Under the pieces are notes generated by a model that was not told the DNA's origin, did no database searches, and saw only the letters and a program-made list of their open reading frames with translations. The position numbers were made by a program, and so were the translations under genes. Below, in pieces: positions 25,611 to 36,746 of a DNA stretch of 64,000 nucleotides. The stretch lies in NCBI GenBank assembly GCA_036244855.1, contig BQKZ01000324.1, positions 40,483 to 104,482 of the forward strand, read 5' to 3'. Position 1 is the stretch's first letter. Each line of letters begins with the position of its first letter. This DNA is from Temnopleurus reevesii. Its lineage: Eukaryota > Echinodermata > Echinoidea > Temnopleuroida > Temnopleuridae.

Positions 25611-26693
25611 ATTGTCCCCTTGTCAGAAGGCCATAGTTGTTATTATTAGAAGGAAACAAACTATCAAATTCAAAGACGTAGACTAATAATTCACTTTTAG
25701 AGGAACCAACCCCGTGAAATATAATGCAGCCAGTGGATGAAGAAACTGTGAAAATTTGAACAAAACTGAATTATCCTCTGACAAGTTATGAATTTTCAAA
25801 GTCTCAATAATATCATGATCAGTGCCACTGATGGGGACCATGAGATCAGCAACTTTGACAAAATCTGCAATGGCACATCGCAAAACTCTCTATTCATTTT
25901 GTATATCGAATTTCAAATTATATTCTTCAGAAAGGTCAACAAAATGTTTTTCGCTTTAATAGAGTAAGAGTTTATCATTTAAGCATGTGTATTCAAAAGA
26001 ATCATGTTTTACCCTGATTCCAAATTCAGCATTAATTCATTGGCAAAAACTTTTATATGCAAAGTGAATGGGGATTTGTCCGCAAGTTAATCAAATATTC
26101 TACCAAATTTGTTGATCTCAAAGATCCCATCAAAGGCAGGGATCATCATTTTATTGGAAATTAAAAAAATTTATAACTTTTTGAAAAGATTGTCAGATTT
26201 CGCTCAAATTTTCAGTTTGTTCATCTCATTCTTCTTTATTCCTTGTGGGCACAATATTTCTAGGAGTGAGTTCCCCTTTAAAACACATCAAGAAGATCAC
26301 ACCTACAATCAACTCACATAAAACATTCTTTGTCAGGGGGTATCCAAAAGCAACAGAAAATTAAAATTGTGTGACATGCCAGAGTGATGATAATTTAAAG
26401 ATTTATGCCACTGAAGCATGGGACGAAGAATGCATCTCAATCTACAGATATGCAATGGTTATGAATTTCAAGTGACCTTTTACAGCCAAAATCATGGCTA
26501 TTTGATTGATAATTTATGTTTGGAAACATAAACATACATTTGGTAATAATAAATAACAAATCAAATTTTGAATTTATAAAGTATGAATGAAAGTATGAAA
26601 GTATGAATTTCCTCTACAAATAATACAGATCAAATGATATTTAAAAGTTGAACTTGCCTTTTTCATGTCACACATTACTTTGAGACTGCATGA
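25611..26693. other. Noncoding
   Basis: No gene or element recognised. Confidence 0.5.
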
Positions 26694-26713
26694 AGGTCGA
26701 AGGTCAAAGGTCA
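26694..26713 (+). promoter_or_regulatory. Triple DR1 nuclear-receptor half-site cluster
   Basis: AGGTCG (26694-26699), AGGTCA (26701-26706) and AGGTCA (26708-26713) are separated by single A bases. AGGTCAAAGGTCA is the ideal DR1 site for HNF4/RXR-type receptors. Function is inferred from the pattern. Confidence 0.45.
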
Positions 26714-26888
26714 CCATTTTGCCTAGTTTCATGCAGAACATTCATACAAATGACAGCATAGTGAGTGACCTTTACACTCCATGTAGTCTCAGTGGTACGT
26801 ATGTGGCCTAACGTTTACTATGGCATGTCACTAAATGTGTTAGTTATAACTCAAAAAGCCTGATTGAGGCTCAAAAAAACTCAAGCCA

Positions 26889-27259
26889 AAGAGTACAGAA
26901 GTGTGACGTCACCGAATTTTGGAATTCCTAATTTTTTATACTGTATTTAGATAATGCATGAAAAAGAAATATCAACAGCTAAAATTTGGTGGAAATTACT
27001 CCATAGGAGTCGCAATGTGGCCATTTGAATATGTAACTTGCCCCACTAATCACTGTACACATTTAACTTTGCAAACCAGGCAATTTTTGTAAAGTGTCCA
27101 ATAGGGCAAAATACGAATTCAAATGGCGATATCTGAACTACCCAATGACTGAATCCGGCCAAACTCGGCTGTGAATTTTTTTGCTTTTTTATCCAAATAT
27201 GGTATCTAAAATTAGGAATTGCCAAAAAAAAGTATGATGTCATCACTTCAGCACTCTAT
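26889..27259. mobile_element. Fully palindromic foldback element, about 370 bp
   Basis: The left end (AGAGTACAGAAGTGTGACGT) pairs with the right end read inward (AGAGTGCTGAAGTGATGACA). Pairing continues through GGAATTCCTAATTTT / GGCAATTCCTAATTTT and again near the centre, where GCCATTTGAAT on the left matches the complement of ATTCAAATGGC on the right. The whole element is one large imperfect hairpin. Superfamily is unknown. Confidence 0.75.
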
Positions 27260-30200
27260 TGAAACATGACATAATGAATCTGAACTCATGCAGGATTTCA
27301 TGATAAATGATAAATGATTTAATAAATGTCTTATAGCACTGTTGAATACATAATAAGTGGCAAACATACAAAAACGTAGAACAAAAATGATTATAAAATA
27401 ACAAGGCAAAAACTATTATTAGATATGTTGTGCATATTATTTGTTACCTAAAGTACAAACTATATTTTTTGTGGGAATTAAGCAATTTTGCACATTTAAT
27501 TAAAAAAAATGTAATAAAATAGTTTTGGATGGTTGAATTAAGCATGGATGGATCTAGTCTATGTTTTGGATGGAATTTAAAGCACTATGAATATCAGTAT
27601 GTTAAAAGGCTTTTATATAAAACTACTGCTTGAAATCAAATTTAAATTGAGGATAAATGTCATATTTATCCACACCCAATCAAATATGACCCAAATAGTG
27701 CGCATGATTTTGTATGACCTTGTATCTACTAAAGCCCAAATTCATTGTTCATAATGATTTCATTGAATGTTACAATATACTTGCATAGTCTCATGATAGT
27801 CTATGAATGAAACATATTTCCTTTCAATTTCTAATATTTCAAATATCAAGCATCAGATAAGAAGGTTATATTCTCTCTAAGCAGTAATTTAGAAATACAG
27901 TCTATTACAGCCAAACAATGCATTACATTTTCACTTATAAATCACTAAAAGATTCCATTTGTCATTTTTACCAATTTCCAATCTGTTTTGGAAATGATTA
28001 TTGCTGATTTGAAAGATAATTTAATCATCCAGAATTTTGTTTATATTTTCCAAGATATCAAGGAGATCACATCAAAATTATTGGCCTATTTCGGAAGAAT
28101 ATCTGGAAGACAAGTTATTTTACATCTCAGTTTACTTGAATACCACAACAAAATTATCAACTCATTGACATATTAATCACGTTTAAAACAAAATTATGTT
28201 GAAACAAACTATTAATAAAAGAAACATTCTCAAACAAAATTACGGACCACAAATCACAGGATTCTAACTTCCACTTTTGTCATTTTAAGTTAATTACTTG
28301 CAAAATACAATTGCAGTACTGTATTAATTTAGCCATTGCAATGTGTAGTCAATACATAGTCTATTTTCAACAACAAAAATATCTTGCAAGTTAGAACTAT
28401 ATCTACCATTCCCTTATCTCAAAAGCAATTTTGACCAACATGCTTGTTAGAACCCTGTCATTTTCAGGCCGGCAAATGAAAAGTATAACATGAAATGTAA
28501 ACGCAATACAAAAAATGAATTCTCTCAAGCAACTCCACGGTACAATTGACTGGTTTACTAATAGATTCAAATTTATGTTTTTTTTTGCTAAAAACAGTAG
28601 TTATGTGGTATTTCTTTAACCGGTTAGTAACAATTGAACTACATAATTAGGAATGCAGTTTGCATTCATAACTTGTTGCTATGTCGGGCAAGCCTTGGTC
28701 AAGCTTTTGGATCATCAAGAACAATAATTGTGTATAAAGAACGCATACAAGTTGCATCTACAAGTAAACCAGCCTATTCATGCTTCATGGTCTTTAGGTT
28801 AATCAGAACAATGAGATAAAACCAGTAAAACCATGCTTGAATAATACCCTCGATAAACCTTACATTAAAAAGGAAATTATGAAATAATCCTAAATAATAT
28901 ATAAACTAAATAGAACATCATACATCAGAATTTTGAGAGAAAAGTGGCACTGAGCTAGAAATTCAATATTACATCCCACTGTAAAGGATTATAAACAAAG
29001 AGGAAGAATGAAACACACATCACATTATCAGCCAAAAACGGACTCTGCATCCCTTTTCTCCAGTCCTTTTATCCTTTTGGTCCTATTAAATAAACTACAA
29101 TAACACAGAACAATATTAGTATTTAAACAAAATCCAACAGCATTAACAAATACTAACTGTTTATGTTTCATAAATGCTACCAAACACCTATAACAAGCAC
29201 AGCGAATCAGAAGACCATTCTTCTTGTCCTTAGTTTCATGCTATTCAGAATGAAATCACCCTTCAGAAAAAATAACAAATGTGGCGATTGTAACCCAATA
29301 ACCGAAAGCCAACAATAAATCAGAATTCAAAAGATTGTAAGGGAGTTTATGTAATTTGTCTTATTGCAAGCTTTACATGTTGCATTACTATTCAGTGTAT
29401 CAAATTGCAAACTCCTGCAAATTTAGTTGGTCTTGAGACATTGGGTAATTAAACATCTATCCTGATGAGCATATCTTATCCAGAAACTGGGTTGCCATTA
29501 AGCCTTTAACCAAAATAAGGTTAAATTTTTAATGATGTCCTGTTATATCACTGATGTATCGGAAAAGAGTGCTAAACACATTTTTAAAGGTTTGACAAAT
29601 ATTTCATATAAAAGCAAAAATAGAAAAGGTCTGATATAATGATAACATGCAAAATATCTATATGAACATTAAAAAACACCCATTTCAGATGAGCAAAGAT
29701 ATTCACAATACAAATAATGCTATGATATTTCTCATTAACAATTTACAACTATATACAACATTCTTTGAAGAAAATAGTTTATAAACAAAATAAAGAAGAC
29801 ATAAAAATCATGACTCATTCGATATTAAATATAATTTCTAGATCTGGATGGTTTGAAGTGATTTTTTTTTCTTTCTCTGTCATCAAACAGAATCTTTCCC
29901 TGCATTAAAATTTATTACTTTACGATATATTCCATCTGGACAAAATTCTAAGGCCATTATAAATTTGAGTAAAATCTAAATGGTTTACCAAAATGCTGTA
30001 TATCCCTTTGAATAAAATTAAAATATGCTTGGAAATGTAGAATAAGCATTTATAATTGTAAAAAAAACCTAAAAAATATTCATTAACTACTGGTATGAAG
30101 ATGATAATTAGCAATGATGTAAAATGAATGGAAATATGTTTGTACAGGTTAAAAAGGTAAATATGAGTTAATGTTAAAAGTAATGAGACAATGATAGATA

Positions 30201-32844
30201 TATAAAATGATAAATAAAAGCTGTCACATGAATCTTGAAATGAAATATCGAGCAAACAATACATAGATTGGTAATTCATGCAAAGCAACTTTGAATGATT
30301 AGTAAAGAAATAAAACTAAATAGGTTTATAATCAACATAACTCAATCACCATAAAAAAAGTAAAAAAGTTAATTGGGAGAAATTCTTAAAATCTAAATCT
30401 AAATCATCTTGAATACCCCTCATCCATAGCATGTCCTGCAAAGCATTATCACCAACACACTCCATCAAGATCGATTACATTATTACAGTATATTACCCAT
30501 TACAACCAACTTATTGGAAATCTTACAGATTCCCAAGTCAATATAATATCAGCTATATAAACAAATAAAGAAGCTCATTATGATTGTAAATGTGAGCATA
30601 TCATGATTTTTTTTAAAAGACTAAAAAACTAAAAACTACTAAAAATATAATATGTAAGATAAAAATATATGAATTCAAGTAAAAATACTAGGTGAAAACC
30701 TTATCTCCCTATGATAAAAAAAAATATTACAAAAATGGCAAGACAGTATAGATGTATCAGCCTGTAATATAAAATATGAATATAATGCTGTGGAATATTT
30801 ACAGATGGGTTATGTTCAACTTCTCCATCTAATCTAAAATTTTACATTCTAAACTCTATGCTATGCGATTTAGACCTACTTCCACCAATCCTAGCTAGAC
30901 TTATAACTAAAGAATAGTAATCATACTAGTTTTTACTAAAACTTAAATTTGATGAAGAAATTCGACATAAAAATATATTTTCTGTCATAACTTAATATCT
31001 TTCATGTTGTATGTAATTCACAAAAATAGTTGTTCTAATTTTTTGAATTTTGTTTAATATATTTTGCAAGATTAAGCTCCTTTTAACGTCATATCAATCA
31101 TTGATACATGATAGAAGTGATATGATAGAGTAAGGGGGATAAGAATATAAAAGATCCAACGAAATACAACTCAGAGTTCAGTGAACGACATTTGCAAATC
31201 TAGTTCTAACTCAAGAGGGCGCTCTTGCCTTTGTGTCTAAACAGAGATTGGGGTTTGCAAATTGCTCGAATACGTCAGAGACCGTCAGACAAAAAGCACA
31301 GAAACATCAACACCAAGAAAATATTGTCCGATCTTTTTAGTTGATCAAAAAAGTTGCCAATTAAAGTATTAGTATCTACATGAGATATAAAATATCTGCT
31401 TAAAAAATAAGCAACACTCTAATCAGCATATTTTTAGGAAGCCAAGAAATGTTCACACTTAATTCAATTCACAAGTGACACTAATTAGAACTGCGGAATG
31501 ATGTGATAAAACATTTCCACCATAATAAAATTTAACAGAAATGTAATTATGACCTCGAGATGTGAATTTATCTAGTAAAAACTAATGAAACCAGCACCAT
31601 GAAGATTATAATGCAGCACCAATAAATGGGAGTTACTGTTGAAGCCATATTTACATGTTTTTGTCTCGTAAATAATTTTACCATTTTTATTCTTCATTTT
31701 CCTATTTTTACAAAGAATATTCATTACCTAGTACTTTCCTGGACATAATTTATCAAACACAACGTACCATTATTCGACTTATTTACATGACCAACTATAT
31801 TCATGATCAATATATTTGTACAAATGTTAAGTGTGAGTATACCATGATGGAAGATGATGAAATAAAGTGAAACAAGAACAATAAAAGCCAAGACACGAGT
31901 CTAGGCATAACAAACCAGAGCATAAAAACTTGAGCATACAAAGATTTATTTACAAAGCCCTGTGGAAAATGATTGAATATGATGACAGGCGAAGACCTAA
32001 CCTCTCAACCTTTTGAGCTTAACCCTTGGGAAATTCATATTTCTAAAACATGGTAAAGTTTGAAATATTGAAATATTTAACCTCTTAACCCATAACTGGA
32101 GTCAGATTAGCAAAAAATGACATTAAACCATCAAAATAGGAAACATAAATGAAATATTCCACCTAAGGGAGACGCATTCAGTGACATGAATAAAATATGA
32201 TATACTTCATTTGTATTATGTTGTTTTATTTTTCAGGGGTGATTATGGCATTGGGAGTAAATATGAATCCATTATCTATATCCGAGTTGACATGAATTTA
32301 TGTTCATGTTGATAACTGAAGCAGACATGAGAATAAATATCTTGCTGCTTTCCTGTATGTTCTATCTTGATTGAACACAGATTGATGTTCTCCATGGTTA
32401 AAAAAAATGACAGAGATTAAGCTGTTACAGAAAACAGATTTTTCATTTTAAAGAAGGGGTGGGTTGAACAGAATGAATCTTCTGGTTCTCCAAGCAGATG
32501 TCGACGATTATGTCTATAAGGTGTATGAATGTATTATGTTAATATGTACACCGATATCTCACATAGATATTGGGGAATTTAATATATATTGTTTTGATAT
32601 GGCAAATATGATTCATCCTAATCTTTGTAATTCCCTTTAATGGAGATTTGGATTTTTTATTAATTGAATATAAATTAAATGGGCGATATCGCAAGATAAA
32701 CTGCCATTTTATTCTTAAATATTTTGTGCACATGCAAGTTCCCATTTCTTTGATAATTATATACAGATTTATCCTATGTACACTAAAAAAAACCTATAAA
32801 AAATATTTCATGGCATAAAGTTTGTTTTCACGATAGAGATATAC
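27260..32844. other. Long AT-rich noncoding region
   Basis: No gene is supported. The only structure noted is a perfect CAAGAG-GGCG-CTCTTG hairpin at 31212-31227. A 122-codon minus-strand frame at 29920-30288 is AT-driven, rich in Ile, Leu, Phe and Tyr, and likely chance. Confidence 0.5.
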
Positions 32845-32869
32845 CTGATGAAACGACGTTTCGTTGAAA
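32845..32869 (+). ncRNA. Hammerhead-like core, CTGATGA / 5-bp stem / GAAA
   Basis: CTGATGA (32845-32851) is followed by AACGA-CGTT-TCGTT, a perfect 5-bp stem with a 4-base loop (32852-32865), then GAAA (32866-32869). These are the invariant core elements of the hammerhead ribozyme in the right order. A run of A follows instead of a clear cleavage site, and no stem I partner is seen. It may be a decayed retroelement terminus. Confidence 0.35.
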
Positions 32870-33782
32870 AAAAAAAGTTGAAAAATTACCTGCTGTGGAC
32901 CTTACATCACTTCAAACCATGCAGATATAACAATATCCTATTCCCCCAATAATAATTATAATGATAAATAAAATAATAATGCATCACTGTAAACAAAAAT
33001 GCATGCATTTTATATACATTTGTAAATTGTTGTATCACTTTGTGGCTAAGTAAAATAGAAATATTTCAGAGAAAATATCAGATAGATGAATGACAAAATG
33101 ATGGATACTGCTGATAATTGAGTTTGAATGGTAAACATTTTACCAGGACCCCACTTACCAAATTCAAAGAATAGAGTCTCTTGAGAAAAAAAAATTGTGG
33201 CTTAACCATAGAAAGCTCACACTTGCTTTCAATTTGAACATGAAATATATTCTAAATGGGCCAAGTAGCAATTTCGATATGATTTCCAAATATTAAGTAT
33301 TTCTAAAAAAATTATTCACATTCCAATTTTCTTTAATAAATGGCTGTGAAAAGAATATAAACATATAACCTATTTCATTGATTTAAAAAAACACAATTGC
33401 AACTTAAATGGTGTGTTCCTATTTATATATAAAAAGAAAATAAACAACTTTTTGCTTCATCACAATTTCGACTGGTAGAAATGATTATTAATGTGAATAG
33501 AAAAACTTTTGAATAATATTCATTAAATATCTCACAACTGAACATTTTGGTACAACAATTTTTTTTTCTGTGAAATGAGCAAACATGCATCCTATTAGAA
33601 GCATCAGTTCAGAGAGTAAAGGAAATAAATAGAAAAATAATGAAGTGGTGGTAAAGTCAAAAAATAAAATGTCATTAAAGGGTATAATGTTAACAAGCCC
33701 CTGAAAACTGTTTGGCTGTCTAACGAGTTTCTTTTTTTCCTAAAAATAGAGTCAGTTGGCCTTAACATTTTTAATTTTTGTT
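32870..33782. other. AT-rich noncoding stretch, possible long 3' UTR
   Basis: No open frame is supported. It holds one minus-strand pair of good splice sites around a 21-base segment (33159-33179), described in the findings. Confidence 0.5.
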
Positions 33783-33788
33783 TTTATT
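33783..33788 (-). terminator. Candidate polyadenylation signal AATAAA
   Basis: A canonical AATAAA on the minus strand lies about 240 bases past the TGA. In DNA this AT-rich the hexamer is common by chance. Confidence 0.35.
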
Positions 33789-34028
33789 TTCTAAGTTTAC
33801 TACTTCATCAATTAAATAGCACATGAAAAGCCCATGAAAATAACAGTAATGTTTAAAAATATTTTTTTCATGCCCTTTTTAGAATAGCTAGAAATGAGTT
33901 TACTGTGATTTCTTTTAAATGAAGAGTACAAAACAACTTTAAGACCATTTTCATATAAACGATCAGTCGATAACAACCAAACAATTTATCAATCTTGGGG
34001 GACACAATATATAGGCTCAATATAAACT
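33789..34028 (-). other. Proximal 3' untranslated region
   Basis: This is AT-rich sequence directly after the TGA with no continued open frame. It ends at the first AATAAA hexamer on the minus strand. The real 3' end could lie further downstream, since the AT-rich DNA contains many similar hexamers. Confidence 0.5.
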
Positions 34029-36743
34029 TCATACATCATCGATCTCAACAAGCGGACATTTCTTACCTTCTAAGTCCGCCTCCTCACCGCCTGAAGACAG
34101 GTACTCCTCATCATCAGCCAGAGGAATGCTTCCTTCAGGTGAATAGGATGTTGGTTTGGTTGCTGGAGCCTTCTGCGTTGATTGTTTGGTCAGTGTGGGC
34201 AGCTTCCTCTGCTGCTTGTCCGATCCAGACACCAGATGCACCAGAGACTCGACCGATGATGCCCGTTCCGGATCATTCGGAATGCTTTGATGGTCCATCA
34301 TCATGGTCTGGTACTCTTCCGTCATGTCCTCAAAGGGTTGAGCAAGGCCAGCGCTGTCCACAGTGGAGATGGAATCCCTGCAACCAGGTGGCTGCAGGTG
34401 CAACTGGCTCTCCTTGAACTTGGTCAGAGCCGGAGCAGGAGGAGGTTTCGAGAGGACTGCTCTCTTCAGTTTTGGGCTATCGCGGAACTTGACACTCTGC
34501 ATTATTGGGGGAGGACCATTGATTTTGGCAGGGAGTTTAACCGGGAGAGGACTTGAGCTCCTGCTATTATCTTCTGCAGAGAAGAAAGCCTCCCTTGTAG
34601 CACGACGCTGCTCCCTGATCGCATCTACATCGGGGTTGACCAAGCGAACTTGATCGGTGACGGCTACTTTAGATTTGACTTTCACGGGTCTCTCGGGACT
34701 GCTGTCTGAGCTGAAACCAAGGTTGTCAGACGATTTTGGATGCCTGTAAAGCCTCGTATTAGTGCCAGGAGGGGCAGGTCGGGGTGTTTTATCTTCATCA
34801 GATGTTGATTCATGACCTCCTTCAAGACTAAACTCATCCTTCTTGGTCATTTTCTTTGGATGAGCAGACTGCCTGTAAGGGAAGAAGTCCTGTCCTTTCT
34901 TTGCTGTTCCTGGCACCTCTTGCAGAAGCTCCCCACTGCTTGGTACAAACTGAGTGGGTCTCATCCCAGAAACATCTGATGCTGTTCGCTTAACCTTCTT
35001 GTTCTTGCCTTTTCCAGACCCGGGACTAGCATGGACACCCAGCATTTCCTGAAGTTCAGCCACTTTCTGAGCAAGCAGGGGAATCTCTTCAGCTCTGTGA
35101 TCATATGGCCTGTAGTATTGAGGATGAAGTACTTCGTCTGCATCTACATCAGCCTCATCATGAGCAGTTTGGAGCTGGTTTAAGACATACTCAAAATCAG
35201 CGCTGTCCCTTCCTCTAATACGCTTTCCAAGAACATGGGTTGACAACAGGCTCCTGTTCTTCTCCAACGTGTGGATAGGGTCATTGTCTGGCTCCTTTTG
35301 TGATAAGTCTGGTTCACTTCCTGTCCGGCGCATGTTCAGTTGGCTCTTAACCTTGTCAAGGATCTCTTGCTTCTTGTTGTGACGTTCCATCTCTAGCTTC
35401 TTCTGGTGAAAAAATTGTGCACCCATGGACAGACGTTTGTTGCTCGAATCCCTATTGGATAGTTCAAGAGACGGATCGGGCATAGCGTTATGTTCCACTT
35501 TCTTCTCCTCCTTTGAGCTAGCAGTGAGCCTCGGTAGACTCTGGCTCCTCCGTCCCATCGAGCTGGGCCCTGTGCCTTGGCCACGCTGTCTCAGTCTATC
35601 ATAGTAAGCTTCCCTCTCCCCAGGTTTGGATGCATCACTGTCAGGCAGGGCTTCATTTCTACGGACAGGAGATGGGCTTCTCGCTCTTTGAGGTCTGGGT
35701 GGTTCACTGTAATTTTGTTTACTACTCTGCTTGCTGACAACTGGTTCTGCGACTGGGTAGTCTTTGGGCCATTTGATGTTGCCATAAATTGCATTAGGCT
35801 GCTGGGAAGCACCTCTCTGCTGGGTATTGCTCAGTTGTACCTCAGGCTGTGTCTTGATCTTGCTAGCATAAACACTCTGAACCTCCTCTTCTCTTGACAG
35901 AGGCTTCAAGCTCTCAAAGTATGCTCGCCTTTCTTTAGCATTTATTGGCCTGGTATCTTCTTCTTTTTCCTCCTCACTCTCTTGTCTCATAATTGGTCTG
36001 CTTTCAACCTCTCGGTAGGAATCTGCAGAAATCAAAGGCTCAGTGGATGATAATGGACGAATCATCGGCTTTGTTGATTTTGGTCTCCTATCTGTATCGA
36101 TGACTTCGCAAGGAACTGCTGTTGCTGTAATGTACTTTTCGTTGAAGTATGTCACTGGGACTTTCCCTGATAGTTCTCTGGTCTGAGTTTGCTGTGTATC
36201 TTTAGCTTGGATAGGTTGGCTAATGCAGGTGTCATCTTTGATGATTTGGTTGGACTGTTGGGCATCTTTTATCAATATAGTCTTCAAGCCTGTTTTGGGT
36301 GGCCTCTGATATACGACGAGATCAAGACCACCATTTGTTTCAACATCCCTATTTATTTTCTTTATAAGATCTTTGATAGGCACAATGGGAATATCATCTC
36401 CCTCAGCGTCTTCCCCTGCACCTTCAATACGATACTCAGTGTCAGAAAATCTCTCTCTGTCATGAAACGATTTCTGAAGCTTTTGAGTTGCTTGGTTCTC
36501 CTCTCTCTCAAACTCAGGACTGGAATGATATCCTGAAGATAGGCTAGCTCCTCTGTAACTTTCTCTAGGATTTGCCCAGGTCACCTGCTCCTTACTCTGT
36601 GTTATCTGTGATGGTGCAACCTTCAGTGCTTGTTGAGCATAGCCCGGTGGATGTCGTTGCCTGGAGTAAATATCAGAGTCATTGCCTGTTGAGCTGTCTT
36701 GAGACACAGAACTCATGACACTCTGTCTTCCTTCCCGCTTCTG
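34029..36743 (-). CDS. 3' part of the same giant exon, C-terminal half of the protein
   Basis: This continues the frame of the upstream half directly after the TAA, with nine codons before the first Met (36716) and 904 codons in all, ending in TGA at 34029-34031. Numbering from the exon start, it carries a second WPKDYP (codons 1179-1184), three copies of a short motif (RRAYFESL at 1126-1133, REAYYDRL at 1231-1238, REAFF at 1571-1575), a charged helical stretch at about 1297-1325, an amphipathic IPLLAQKVAELQEML at about 1408-1422, and an acidic C-terminus ending E-I-D-D-V. The final D-D-V fits a class III PDZ ligand; that is pattern matching only. The half is rich in Ser, Pro, Lys and Glu and looks mostly disordered. 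Independent translation from the Met at 36716 is possible but unlikely without its own promoter. The product is unidentified. Confidence 0.85.
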   Translation of the reverse strand, partial: QKREGRQSVMSSVSQDSSTGNDSDIYSRQRHPPGYAQQALKVAPSQITQSKEQVTWANPRESYRGASLSSGYHSSPEFEREENQATQKLQKSFHDRERFSDTEYRIEGAGEDAEGDDIPIVPIKDLIKKINRDVETNGGLDLVVYQRPPKTGLKTILIKDAQQSNQIIKDDTCISQPIQAKDTQQTQTRELSGKVPVTYFNEKYITATAVPCEVIDTDRRPKSTKPMIRPLSSTEPLISADSYREVESRPIMRQESEEEKEEDTRPINAKERRAYFESLKPLSREEEVQSVYASKIKTQPEVQLSNTQQRGASQQPNAIYGNIKWPKDYPVAEPVVSKQSSKQNYSEPPRPQRARSPSPVRRNEALPDSDASKPGEREAYYDRLRQRGQGTGPSSMGRRSQSLPRLTASSKEEKKVEHNAMPDPSLELSNRDSSNKRLSMGAQFFHQKKLEMERHNKKQEILDKVKSQLNMRRTGSEPDLSQKEPDNDPIHTLEKNRSLLSTHVLGKRIRGRDSADFEYVLNQLQTAHDEADVDADEVLHPQYYRPYDHRAEEIPLLAQKVAELQEMLGVHASPGSGKGKNKKVKRTASDVSGMRPTQFVPSSGELLQEVPGTAKKGQDFFPYRQSAHPKKMTKKDEFSLEGGHESTSDEDKTPRPAPPGTNTRLYRHPKSSDNLGFSSDSSPERPVKVKSKVAVTDQVRLVNPDVDAIREQRRATREAFFSAEDNSRSSSPLPVKLPAKINGPPPIMQSVKFRDSPKLKRAVLSKPPPAPALTKFKESQLHLQPPGCRDSISTVDSAGLAQPFEDMTEEYQTMMMDHQSIPNDPERASSVESLVHLVSGSDKQQRKLPTLTKQSTQKAPATKPTSYSPEGSIPLADDEEYLSSGGEEADLEGKKCPLVEIDDV

Positions 36744-36746
36744 TTA
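36744..36746 (-). other. In-frame TAA interrupting the giant exon
   Basis: Codon 854 of the exon is TAA, in the context TAT TAA CAG AAG. No frame change is needed to keep reading 904 more codons. A CAA (Gln) codon would differ by one base. The trinucleotide after the stop is CAG, which only partly resembles the known CAR-YYA readthrough context. A splice that removes the stop would need an acceptor at the CAG just after it, but the preceding bases are purine-rich and lack a pyrimidine tract. Confidence 0.9.

Noticed and set aside
25177..25690. His-rich, Asp-rich and Met-rich open frames on both strands
   Set aside because: All derive from the ATC/ACC microsatellite; no start context, splice sites or flanking coding sequence.
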